Assembly (NCBI GenBank): GCA_050115795.1 | Contig: JASFPT010000082.1 | Coordinates: forward strand, 1-14,492 | Direction of reading: 5' to 3' | Length of the DNA stretch: 14,492 nt | Origin: JAIPEL01 sp050115795 | Lineage (GTDB): Bacteria; Desulfobacterota; Desulfobacteria; Desulfobacterales; CAFBRK01 | Shown here: positions 1 to 7,434 of the stretch, piece after piece | Layout of the letters: each line of letters opens with the position of its first letter | How positions within the stretch are numbered: the stretch's first letter is position 1 | The notes under the pieces: model-generated | Told to the model about the DNA's origin: nothing | What the model saw: the letters and a program-made list of their open reading frames with translations, nothing else | Database searches by the model: none | Position numbers and translations under genes: made by a program

Positions 1-706
1 CTTCGGTCATGGGGACTGCAGGCCCGTTTTTCCCCAGCACCGGGGGGATTCCGCCGGCGGCCCGGATCATCTCGTTTTGAAACGAGTCGTCACCGGGCAC
101 CATCAGGGGATCACTGCTCATGACCCGGATCACCCGCAGGCGCCTGGATTTCACGATTCGGGCGGTCTTTTTTTCGATCAGGGCAAGCTCGCTGCGGATC
201 GTCGCCACGATTCGCGCCGCCTCTTGTTTCCGACCCATGATCCGGCCGATGCGGTCGACGGCGGCAAGCCCCCCCTCGATGCTGTCAATGTCAAGCCGGA
301 CCAGCTCGACCCCGGTGTTGGCGAATGTGGATACGACCCCGTCATGCACCGGCGCATAGAAAATCACATCCGGATGCAGCGCCCTGATCCGGTCCGCAGA
401 AGGGTGGAAAAACCCGCCCACGATCTGTTTCCCCTTTGCCTCGGCAAGCCCTTCGCTGTGGTAGGTGATCCCCGCCACCGATTCGCCGGCCCCGATGGCA
501 AAAAGGATTTCGGTGGCCGCCGGAAGCAGGGAAACCGAAAGGGGCGCCCCTTTTGAGGCCACCGGGGCGGTGCGGGGGCCCTCTGCTTCGGCAAGGGGGG
601 AGCAAGCGATCAGCACTGCGATGAAAACAGCGAAACCCCCCGCCGCTGCGGCGCGCAGTCCCGCGTCCGGTCTTCGGCCGCGAATTCGAATCTCCCGTTT
701 CGGCAT
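1..706 (-). CDS. BtuF-like periplasmic/lipoprotein ABC substrate-binding protein, C-terminus beyond window
   Basis: The frame reads leftward from an ATG at 706 and stays open to the window edge (235 codons seen). The start is preceded by an AAGGGG ribosome-binding site and lies 36 bases after the receptor gene, so the two are probably co-transcribed under the same cobalamin riboswitch. Residues 18-41 form an export signal. It contains LIAC (32-35), which fits a lipobox, so the protein may be lipid-anchored; cleavage after AEA (40-42) by signal peptidase I is the alternative. The mature part matches the COG0614 binding-protein fold: SLLPAATEILFAIGAG (59-74), HPDVIFYAP (111-119), and GDDSFQNEMIRAAGG (205-219) opening the second lobe. 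Family members bind corrinoids, haem or ferric chelates. The B12 leader and BtuB neighbour favour a corrinoid, which is inference. It is distinct in sequence from the second binding protein at 8440-9378. Permease and ATPase genes may follow off the edge. Confidence 0.85.
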   Translation of the reverse strand, partial: MPKREIRIRGRRPDAGLRAAAAGGFAVFIAVLIACSPLAEAEGPRTAPVASKGAPLSVSLLPAATEILFAIGAGESVAGITYHSEGLAEAKGKQIVGGFFHPSADRIRALHPDVIFYAPVHDGVVSTFANTGVELVRLDIDSIEGGLAAVDRIGRIMGRKQEAARIVATIRSELALIEKKTARIVKSRRLRVIRVMSSDPLMVPGDDSFQNEMIRAAGGIPPVLGKNGPAVPMTE

Positions 707-742
707 ATTTCTGGCCCCTTTTGTGACCCGCTTCCGATTCGG

Positions 743-2725
743 TTAGTACTGGAATCCAAGCCCCAACATGAAGCTGAACTTGGGGGCGGGGTAAAACGCC
801 TCTTCAACCGTCGGCGGCGAACTCAACACGCCGTATTCGGTGTACTCTTCGTTGGTGAGGTTTTTCAGGTCCAGGTAGGCGGCCCATCGTTTCCAGCGGT
901 ATTCGACCCGGGAGTTGAAAACGAAATAGTCCGGCAATTTGTCGAACTGGTTTCCAAAGTCGCTTTCAAAGTACTTCTCCCCCACATAGACCCCGTTGAG
1001 GGTCAGGTGCAGATTCTCAGAAAGCGGGAAACCGGCAGTTGCCGCAAACCGGTTTTCCGGCGCCATCGGGATCGTATTGCCCTCATACCGGCCGCTGACA
1101 ATCTCCGGCTTCGTATAGGTGTAGGAAAGGTTGACGGCCATGAATCCGAAATCTTTTTCCAGGGCCAACTCCACGCCGTCCCGCCTGGTTTTCCCGTCCA
1201 GGTTCTGGTTGGCGAACGCCACCGGGTTGTAAAAGATTTCATCTGCAGTTTCAATCCGGAAGAGATTGAGCTTTGCAGAGAATCCCTTCGAAAAGTGGTG
1301 CCGGGCCCCGATTTCGATGTTGTCGGAGCGTTGCGGCGAAAGGGTCGAACTGATCGTGTTGGTGAAAAAACTGTAGAGTTCGTCGATTACAGGATACCGG
1401 AAGCTCTGGGAATAGCTCACATATGCATTGGATTTTTCGGCGTACGAATAATTGACGCCTGCTGTCATGGCCGTCTCGTCAAAGATGGCCTTGTCCGGGG
1501 TGCTGGGCAGGAAGGTATATTCAGCCCTGTCCTGGCGGTAGCCTGCCGAAACGGACAGGCTGTCGATCAGGTAGAGACGGTCGTGGAGATAAAATGCCGT
1601 ATTGCGTTTTTCCAGATCGAAATTTCCGGTGGACGGAAATCCGAAAAAAACGGAGCGGTTCGAAATGATCTCCTTTGCATTGGAAAAGTCGACGCCGGCC
1701 GTCGCCGTATTCTTCAAGGAAAAGAGAGGCTCCTGCACCGCCACCTGCGGGGAGATCGCTATCGTATCGATTTTGGTGTCGGCTTCGAAATATCCCCAGC
1801 TGCCGGTGCTGTATGTCCCGACGGTCCGTTTTCGATAGGAGAGATCGAGCTTGGCCTGGCTATCGGTGAAAAAGAAGAATTCAGGCCCTCCCTGCACGTA
1901 AAAATCCTCCGTATCGGAGTTGTCAAACGGGTGTTGCGTGTCGGTTCTTTCGGCCCCGGCGTCAAAATCGCTTTTGGTCAGGGCGCCGGGCAGTCCGGTG
2001 CTGTCGATGTGGTAGCCGGCATTGAGATACAGACGCCCCAGGTCACCGGCCAGGTAGTCGAGGGAAACCCCTGCATCCTTGGCTTCGGAGCCGGAGTTGT
2101 CCCGGTATCCTTCTGTCCCGAAATAATTGGCGGTGAAGAAATAGGAAAGATTCTTGGACATGCCGCCCACCGATGCGTCGCCCGTGAAGGTCCGGTCGCT
2201 TCCGGCCGCCGTCCTGGCCTCTGCGGTGAACAGATCCCCCTTTCGGGTGATGATGTTGATGGTGCCGCCCGAGGCGTTGTCTCCGTAAAAAACGCTTCCC
2301 CGGCCTCCAGGGATGACTTCGATCCGTTCGATCCGCTCAAGGGGGATCAGTTTCCAGTCGGTGCCGGCAAGGTCCGGGGAATTGATTCTGCGGCCATCGA
2401 CAAGAACGACGGTGTTGAGAAGGGACGATTCCCCAAAGCCCCGCAGGTCCACCCGGTAGCTTCTCCGGTTTCCGGTGATGTCGTATGCCATGACACCGGC
2501 AACCGACTGAAGAAGATCGGGGACGTCTTTGGCCGCGGATTGTTCGATATCCTTTCTGTCGATGATCACCACCGGCGAGGCCACCTCGTTGACGGGCTCT
2601 CTTTGACGGGTTGCCGTCACCACCACCTCGTCCATCGTAAACTCTTGTTGGGCATTGGCTCGCTCTGTCGCTGGGGTCGCAATGACTCCGACCGCAATGA
2701 ACAAGACGGTGGCTGCTTTTTTCAC
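743..2725 (-). CDS. btuB: TonB-dependent outer-membrane cobalamin receptor (BtuB-like)
   Basis: This 660-residue outer-membrane receptor carries out energy-dependent corrinoid uptake, powered by TonB-ExbBD. The signal peptide is residues 1-25 (cleavage at ANA|QQ). A TonB box, DEVVVTATR (32-40), resembles the BtuB box. The plug domain spans about 45-165, with typical blocks such as DVPDLLQSVAGV, LNTVVLVDGRRIN and ERIERIEVIPGGRGSVFYGD. A beta-barrel of about 490 residues follows and ends in an aromatic residue (GLGFQY), as barrel-assembly substrates usually do. The length fits BtuB-type receptors (about 600-660). The start is a GTG at 2725, preceded by TAAGGAG at the right distance. The cobalamin riboswitch and terminator directly upstream make B12 the likely ligand and imply repression when B12 is plentiful. 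A siderophore or haem receptor is possible on barrel sequence alone, but the riboswitch argues against it. Confidence 0.9.
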   Translation of the reverse strand: MKKAATVLFIAVGVIATPATERANAQQEFTMDEVVVTATRQREPVNEVASPVVIIDRKDIEQSAAKDVPDLLQSVAGVMAYDITGNRRSYRVDLRGFGESSLLNTVVLVDGRRINSPDLAGTDWKLIPLERIERIEVIPGGRGSVFYGDNASGGTINIITRKGDLFTAEARTAAGSDRTFTGDASVGGMSKNLSYFFTANYFGTEGYRDNSGSEAKDAGVSLDYLAGDLGRLYLNAGYHIDSTGLPGALTKSDFDAGAERTDTQHPFDNSDTEDFYVQGGPEFFFFTDSQAKLDLSYRKRTVGTYSTGSWGYFEADTKIDTIAISPQVAVQEPLFSLKNTATAGVDFSNAKEIISNRSVFFGFPSTGNFDLEKRNTAFYLHDRLYLIDSLSVSAGYRQDRAEYTFLPSTPDKAIFDETAMTAGVNYSYAEKSNAYVSYSQSFRYPVIDELYSFFTNTISSTLSPQRSDNIEIGARHHFSKGFSAKLNLFRIETADEIFYNPVAFANQNLDGKTRRDGVELALEKDFGFMAVNLSYTYTKPEIVSGRYEGNTIPMAPENRFAATAGFPLSENLHLTLNGVYVGEKYFESDFGNQFDKLPDYFVFNSRVEYRWKRWAAYLDLKNLTNEEYTEYGVLSSPPTVEEAFYPAPKFSFMLGLGFQY

Positions 2726-2764
2726 GTCTGCTTCTCCTTAATTCTTTCGGCGGCAAGGGGTGGC

Positions 2765-2802
2765 AAAAAAAATCCCGGATCGAAATGAATTCGATCCGGG
2801 AT
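2765..2802 (-). terminator. Intrinsic terminator in the btuB leader (riboswitch expression platform)
   Basis: A perfect 13-bp inverted repeat (arms 2772-2784 and 2790-2802, five-base loop) is followed, reading on the minus strand, by a run of eight U. It sits after the cobalamin aptamer and 40 bases before the btuB start codon. This is where a riboswitch terminator is expected, so B12 binding probably ends transcription here. An extra long hairpin (2829-2862) lies between aptamer and terminator. Confidence 0.9.
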
Positions 2803-2863
2803 CTCCCGTTTTCATCCTCAGATGCGTCGGGCGCGCTTTTCGTCCACGAAAGCGACACGCCCC

Positions 2864-3026
2864 GTGTTCCGGCAGGTCTTCTGACTCTCGGATCTTCCTA
2901 CTTGCCGCGCCTTCCCGTTTCATCCGAAGCAGTGGCGATCTGCGGCGTTCGTCCCCGATTACAGCGGCGGGCCCGTCCCCGATTTTCACGGGGTTCCCTT
3001 TTCAGCTCGTTGGAGCGCCGGAACAC
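2864..3026 (-). ncRNA. Cobalamin riboswitch upstream of btuB
   Basis: Read on the minus strand, this 163-base element shows the conserved blocks of the adenosylcobalamin-type aptamer in order: GAAAAGGGAA, the GCCGCTGT block, GCCACTG (2930-2936), and the closing AGTCAGAAGACCTGCC (B12 box). The ends pair in a perfect 10-bp P1 helix (2864-2873 with 3017-3026). A promoter places the transcription start just before P1, and an intrinsic terminator follows. It should therefore act at the level of transcription, turning off btuB and the following binding-protein gene when cobalamin is abundant. The OFF polarity is known for this family; it has not been measured here. Confidence 0.95.
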
Positions 3027-3037
3027 TATGTGCAGAC

Positions 3038-3066
3038 TCTGTAGAAAAAGCGCCTGGAAATGTCAA
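3038..3066 (-). promoter_or_regulatory. Probable sigma70-type promoter of the btuB operon
   Basis: On the minus strand a perfect -35 box TTGACA (3061-3066) is followed after 17 bases by TACAGA (3038-3043), a modest -10. The predicted start of transcription, near 3028-3031, falls immediately before the P1 helix of the riboswitch. The -10 matches the consensus at only three positions. The exact spacing and the same arrangement before the second riboswitch raise confidence. Confidence 0.6.
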
Positions 3067-3191
3067 GGAAAACCCCGCCGGAAGAGGGTGGTTGCCCGGC
3101 GACCGGATCCTGTATATGGTTCAACCATCGAGCGAAAAGGGGGGAGCGCTTCGGGCTGCTGCCCGGCCCCTTGATGCCCCGGGCCACAACG

Positions 3192-3226
3192 TCCCCCTGT
3201 GAAAAAGGGGGATATGGGGGGATTTT
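3192..3226. repeat. GC-rich hairpin element resembling a dispersed intergenic repeat
   Basis: TCCCCCT (3192-3198) and AGGGGGA (3206-3212) form a 7-bp hairpin, followed by a second G-run (TATGGGGGGATTTT). C-run/G-run hairpins of this kind recur between genes in many Desulfobacterota and related genomes and give spurious peptides of the 'PPYPPFSQGD' type, which the minus-strand reading here also gives. The link to that repeat class is from memory and untested. It lies 42 bases before the cobQ start, so it could also affect cobQ mRNA structure. Confidence 0.5.
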
Positions 3227-3267
3227 ATGTGAGATCGGGTGAAGTTCCCTAGAAGGGGTTCGGTGCC

Positions 3268-4791
3268 GTGAACGCGAAAACAAACAGCCCTTGCCGAGCG
3301 GTGGCCGTATTCGGCACCGCCTCGGATGTTGGAAAGAGTGTGGTGGCCGCGGCCTTGTGCCGCATTCTTTCCGACAGGGGTCATGACGTGGCGCCCTTCA
3401 AGGCCCAGAACATGTCCAACAACTCCGGGGTGACCCCGGAGGGGCTGGAAATGGGAAGGGCCCAGATCGTCCAGGCCGAGGCCGCCAGGATTCCGCCCCA
3501 CGTGGACATGAACCCGATCCTGTTGAAACCTGCCGGGGAAAAAGGATCCCAGGTGGTGCTGGGGGGAAGGGCCCTGGGAGAGCGCTCCGCTTCTGCCGTT
3601 TATCGTGAAAAGGACAAGCTGTTTTCGGAGGTCAAAGACGCATTCGATCGGCTGCGCCGCCGCTTCGAAACGATCGTGATCGAAGGCGCCGGGTCGTGTG
3701 CAGAGATGAATCTGGCCGAAAACGACATCGTCAACTTTCAAATGGCTGAAGCCGCGGAGGCGCCGGCGGTTCTCGTTGCCGACATCGACCGGGGAGGTGT
3801 CTTCGCCCAGATCGTGGGCACCCTCGAATGCCTGCCGCCTGCCCGCCGTGACCGGATCGCCGGTTTCATCGTCAACCGGTTCAGAGGGGACATCGACCTG
3901 TTCAAGGACGGGGTCCGCTGGATCGAAAAAAAGACCGGCAGACCCGTCTTCGGTGTGGTGCCGTTTTTTTCCAACATCGCAATCCACGCCGAAGACGCGG
4001 TCGTGCTCGAAACGGCCGAAAGCCGCCTGTTCGATCCCATCGCCAGGCCGACGGTGGCCGTGATCCGGCTGCCGCACATCTCCAATTTCACCGATTTCGA
4101 TCCCCTCAAGGGGCGAGACGCCTTCGACCTGGTTTTTCTGGAACGGCCCAGACCCCTTTCGGCCCTGCGCGCGCTGATCATCCCCGGATCGAAGAACACC
4201 CGCGGCGACCTGCAATGGCTGAAGCACACCGGTTGGGAAAAAGAGATCCGAAAGTACGTTCAAGAAGGAGGAAAGGTGACCGGCATTTGCGGAGGCTACC
4301 AGATCATGGGCACCGCCGTGCACGACCCTGAGGGGCTGGAGGGGGCCCCGGGGTCGACCCCCGGCCTTTCGCTGCTGCCGGTGGAGACCGTCCTGGCAGC
4401 GCCGAAGACGACGACGGTAACCCGGTTTATATGGGGAAACGACCCCGGCGTCGGATACGAGATCCACATGGGTCGGACCACGGCTTCCGGCGGCCGGCCG
4501 CTGCTGTCTGTAGAGGAACGAAATGGAAACCCCTGCCGGGAGGTGGACGGATGCTTGTCCGAAGACGGCCGCTTTATGGGAACCTACCTCCACGGCCTGT
4601 TCGATGAGCCGAAGATGCTTCGCCGCTGGCTGGCCGCCGCAGGGATAAAGGAAGCGCGCTCATCGGAGCTGTCGGGCCTGGCGGCACGGGATCGGGAATA
4701 CGACAAACTGGCGGCGCATTTTGCCCGCCATCTGGATTTACACTCGATGTTCGCCTGCCTGAAGCTTCCCCCCAAGCCGGGGTCTTGGTAG
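3268..4791 (+). CDS. cobQ: Cobyric acid synthase, glutamine-hydrolysing (CobQ/CbiP)
   Basis: CobQ amidates the b, d, e and g side chains of adenosylcobyrinic acid a,c-diamide, using glutamine and ATP, to give adenosylcobyric acid; it is cytoplasmic. The 507-residue length is standard. The N-terminal dethiobiotin-synthase-like ATP-binding domain has a P-loop, GTASDVGKS (16-24), then KAQNMSNNS, MNPILLKP and VIEGAGS blocks typical of CobQ. The C-terminal type 1 glutamine amidotransferase domain has the nucleophile Cys341 in TGICGGYQIMG and His442 in MGTYLHGLFD. The start is a GTG at 3268 with AGAAGGGG nine bases upstream. The gene is divergent from the btuB leader and stands alone. No riboswitch precedes it, and no convincing promoter was seen (a weak TTGCCC/TATATG pair with a 15-base spacer lies at 3092-3118). 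Its 3' end converges on the cyclase gene. Confidence 0.97.
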   Translation: MNAKTNSPCRAVAVFGTASDVGKSVVAAALCRILSDRGHDVAPFKAQNMSNNSGVTPEGLEMGRAQIVQAEAARIPPHVDMNPILLKPAGEKGSQVVLGGRALGERSASAVYREKDKLFSEVKDAFDRLRRRFETIVIEGAGSCAEMNLAENDIVNFQMAEAAEAPAVLVADIDRGGVFAQIVGTLECLPPARRDRIAGFIVNRFRGDIDLFKDGVRWIEKKTGRPVFGVVPFFSNIAIHAEDAVVLETAESRLFDPIARPTVAVIRLPHISNFTDFDPLKGRDAFDLVFLERPRPLSALRALIIPGSKNTRGDLQWLKHTGWEKEIRKYVQEGGKVTGICGGYQIMGTAVHDPEGLEGAPGSTPGLSLLPVETVLAAPKTTTVTRFIWGNDPGVGYEIHMGRTTASGGRPLLSVEERNGNPCREVDGCLSEDGRFMGTYLHGLFDEPKMLRRWLAAAGIKEARSSELSGLAARDREYDKLAAHFARHLDLHSMFACLKLPPKPGSW

Positions 4792-4849
4792 GGCGCGACC
4801 CCCGTGTCGTGCCGCGCGGAACGGGACCCGCCGTCACGGTTCGCTGCGG

Positions 4850-6409
4850 CTACAACAATTTGTTGATGATCAGTTCGTCCTCCTTGCCTTTTACCTTGAC
4901 CGCCGCAAGCTGGGTTGTGGGGTAGGATTCGGTCAGGAGGTTCAGGGTGGTTTGGCTGATGATGATGTCGCAGTCATACTGACGGGTCAGTCCTTCGATC
5001 CGGGAGGCGGAATTGACCGTGTCGCCCACCAGCGCGTAGGACATGCGTTCCTGGCTGCCGATGTTGCCTGCCAGTACCGCCCCGGAATGGATGCCGATTC
5101 CGTGCGACAGGGGCGCGAATCCCTGATGCTCGAGGCGCTTGTTCAGCGCGCCGAGCCGCCGGCGCATCTCCAAAGCGGTCTTTACCGCCCGGTCCGGGTG
5201 GTCGTCAAAATCGATCGGCGCGCCGAACACCGCTTCGATTTCATCGCCTACGTACTGCAGAATCAGACCCTTGTTGGCGTTGATGGCCAGGGTCATCTCG
5301 TTGAAGTACTGGTTCATGATGGTAACCACCTGCTTGGGATGGTGCTTCTCCACCATGGACGTGAAGTTTCTCAGGTCGGAGAACAACAGGGTGACCCGTT
5401 TCATCTCGCCGTCCAGGCTGGTCTTTCCCGCCAGGATTTCATCCCGGATTTCCTGGGAAACGAATTTGCCAAAGGAATCCTTCAGACGCTGGTTCTCCTG
5501 CATGTTTACGATCATCCGGTTGAACCCTTCGGCCACCTCGCCGAGTTCGTCGTTGGAAAGGATTTTTACACGCGTATTCAGATCGCTGTCTGCCACGGCG
5601 TTGATTGCGCGCCGTATATTCGAAAGCGGTTCGGAAATGCTCTTGGACAGGAAATAGGCCAGGAGGATGCAGACGACCATCGCGTCGCAGACGATGAATG
5701 CCAGCTCCCCGGCCAAAGAGGTCATGATTCTCGTCCGGGTGATCGCATCCGCTGTGTGCATCGCCATGACCCGGCTGTAGAGGGTGATGCTCAGTACCGG
5801 CAGCGGCGTGAGGATGATCCCGAAAAAGACGATCAGAAAGCGGTTGCGAATCGAAAGGCGGAAACCGTCTTTCACCTGATCCAGGTGCCCTTCCGGGAAA
5901 AACGCGGGGATGCGCTTGCGCCATTCGTTCTCCAGAGCGAAATAGAGGACCAGCGTGGTGACGCCGCCGCCGAAGAACGCAATCCCGAAGAAGCGGGTCA
6001 AACCGAAAACCAGGTCGGGCGTCTCGACATCAAACAGTTTGCCGGTGATCAGCGGCTCCAGAAGACCGAAGATAAACCCGGCCAGGATCCAGACCGCAAA
6101 GGATATCAAGGACGCTACCAGGGGAAACCGCAGGGCCTCGCGCTGAAGCGGATAGGCCTCGAAATCCGCCAGGGATTGAAAGGCGGTCTTCCCGCTCGCC
6201 ACGTCGAACAGTCCTTTGAGGGACTTTCGAGTGGTGAGGGTGAATGCAACAACGAGAAACAACGTACCGATCAGAAAGAAAAGGGGGGAGTAATAGGCTG
6301 GAACGCTCGGATCGTGGCGATTGACGTCAATGATCAGGTAAAAGTACAGATAGGTGATGACCGCCCCGCTACAATTGACCAAGGGAAGCAAGATCGTGAT
6401 TCGTTTCAT
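4850..6409 (-). CDS. Membrane-bound HAMP-class III adenylate/guanylate cyclase
   Basis: This 519-residue inner-membrane signalling enzyme probably makes cAMP (or another cyclic nucleotide) from NTP. About six hydrophobic segments (near 7-28, 42-60, 96-117, 139-158, 189-210, 233-254) are followed by a HAMP linker (about 255-308) and a class III cyclase domain (about 335-519). The two metal-binding aspartates are present: Asp345 in LFSDLRNFT and Asp389 in YVGDEIEAVFG. The transition-state pair Asn466 and Arg470 (TVNSASR) is also present. The two base-selecting positions are unusual: Gln385 where adenylate cyclases normally have Lys, and Ala459 where Asp or Thr is usual. Activity is therefore likely, but the choice of ATP or GTP cannot be inferred. 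The ATG start has GAGGT upstream. The gene lies 215 bases after btuD on the same strand, and no shared function is evident. Confidence 0.9.
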   Translation of the reverse strand: MKRITILLPLVNCSGAVITYLYFYLIIDVNRHDPSVPAYYSPLFFLIGTLFLVVAFTLTTRKSLKGLFDVASGKTAFQSLADFEAYPLQREALRFPLVASLISFAVWILAGFIFGLLEPLITGKLFDVETPDLVFGLTRFFGIAFFGGGVTTLVLYFALENEWRKRIPAFFPEGHLDQVKDGFRLSIRNRFLIVFFGIILTPLPVLSITLYSRVMAMHTADAITRTRIMTSLAGELAFIVCDAMVVCILLAYFLSKSISEPLSNIRRAINAVADSDLNTRVKILSNDELGEVAEGFNRMIVNMQENQRLKDSFGKFVSQEIRDEILAGKTSLDGEMKRVTLLFSDLRNFTSMVEKHHPKQVVTIMNQYFNEMTLAINANKGLILQYVGDEIEAVFGAPIDFDDHPDRAVKTALEMRRRLGALNKRLEHQGFAPLSHGIGIHSGAVLAGNIGSQERMSYALVGDTVNSASRIEGLTRQYDCDIIISQTTLNLLTESYPTTQLAAVKVKGKEDELIINKLL

Positions 6410-6624
6410 CTGTTGACCTCATCGATCTCTGGGATTCGCCACCCGGCCGAGGGGCTGCCGTCCGCGCCCCGTGCCCCGGAGGTGAGTGCCGGCGGCCAGC
6501 GCGACCTCTTGCGCGGGTATCGACGAAAAAATGCCGCGCACTGATATGGTATGCCGGGCGCACCGTTCAACTCCCAAACGAAAGGTGCGCTGCCTGACAC
6601 CGGTTGTTGTATCGCCTTACCCCG
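6410..6624. other. Intergenic region between btuD and the cyclase gene
   Basis: I see no gene here. A 7-bp inverted repeat (GCGCACC at 6558-6564 with GGTGCGC at 6584-6590) has a 19-base loop and no adjacent U-run, so it is not a convincing terminator. The cyclase promoter should lie here, but no clear -35/-10 pair was found. Confidence 0.4.
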
Positions 6625-7434
6625 TTACCCGCCCCTGTCCGGATCCCTATAGCGCTTCGGCACCAGCGTCACCCGCGGCACGCCCCCCAGGGGGCTTTCG
6701 TCCACCAGCAGCGGGCATCCGTAGGTCCTTTCGAGCACCTCGTAGGTCAGGACCTGCTCCGGCGGGCCGAGGCTCACCGCCTCCCCCTTGCCCAAGAGAA
6801 GAAGGCGATCCGCATACAGGGCCGACAGGTTCAGGTCGTGGGAGACCATGACCACCGTCACGCCGCGGTCTTTCTTGAGCTGCTCCATCAGGTCCATGAT
6901 CCGGACCTGGTGGGCGAGATCGAGCGCCGCGGTCGGCTCGTCCAGAAGCAGGAGTTCGGGCTCCTGACAGATGGCCCGGGCGATGAACACCCGCTGACGC
7001 TCCCCGCCGGAGAGCTGGTCCAGACGGCGGCCGGCGAAACGCTCGATTCCGGTAAATTCCATGGCCTGGTCGGCGACAGCCCGGTCCGCCTCCCGGTCGA
7101 GGCCGAGGATGCCCAGGTGGGGAGAGCGGCCCATGAGAACGATGTCCCGGACCCGGAAGGGGAACTCTTCCGCCGGAAGCTGGGGGACCAGGGCCAGCCG
7201 CCGGGCCAGCGCCTTTCGGGAGTAGCGGTCGATCGAGCGACCGAGGATCCGAACCGATCCGGCGGCCGGAATTTCCAGTCCGGCCAGATTCTTGAGCAAG
7301 GTGGTCTTGCCTGACCCGTTGGGGCCGATGACGATGAAAAAAGACCCCTTCGGCACCGAAAAGGTCAGGTCCTTCAGGGCCTGAAGCGGGCCGTAGAAGT
7401 GGCTGAGTCCTGTAATGTCAGCGGCGTTTTGCAT
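6625..7434 (-). CDS. btuD: Cobalamin ABC transporter ATPase (BtuD-type)
   Basis: This 269-residue ATPase subunit drives B12 import through BtuC on the cytoplasmic face of the inner membrane. All ABC motifs are intact: Walker A GPNGSGKT (37-44), Q-loop near Gln85 (LVPQLP), signature LSGGERQR (141-148), Walker B LLLLDEP (161-167), D-loop, and the H-loop His199 (MVSHDLN). It belongs to the FepC/BtuD (COG1120) family, whose sequence alone does not separate B12, haem and siderophore systems. The upstream riboswitch points to cobalamin. Its ATG start at 7434 lies inside the end of the permease gene (17-base overlap), so the two are translationally coupled. It is the last recognisable gene of the B12 operon. 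Confidence 0.93.
   Translation of the reverse strand: MQNAADITGLSHFYGPLQALKDLTFSVPKGSFFIVIGPNGSGKTTLLKNLAGLEIPAAGSVRILGRSIDRYSRKALARRLALVPQLPAEEFPFRVRDIVLMGRSPHLGILGLDREADRAVADQAMEFTGIERFAGRRLDQLSGGERQRVFIARAICQEPELLLLDEPTAALDLAHQVRIMDLMEQLKKDRGVTVVMVSHDLNLSALYADRLLLLGKGEAVSLGPPEQVLTYEVLERTYGCPLLVDESPLGGVPRVTLVPKRYRDPDRGG

Noticed and set aside
1007..2788. 593-codon open frame on the plus strand opposite btuB
   Set aside because: It is antisense to a clear TonB receptor with full-length homology features; GC-rich codon bias creates long opposite-strand frames, and its translation has no recognisable domain.
3121..4593. 490-codon minus-strand frame opposite cobQ
   Set aside because: It is antisense to an unmistakable cobQ, and its C-terminal part reads through the hairpin repeat, giving a typical spurious peptide.
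4952..6544. 530-codon plus-strand frame opposite the cyclase
   Set aside because: The composition is low-complexity and charged, with no domain; it is a mirror of the real cyclase gene.
6558..6590. Inverted repeat as terminator after btuD
   Set aside because: Short 7-bp stem, 19-base loop and no U-run.
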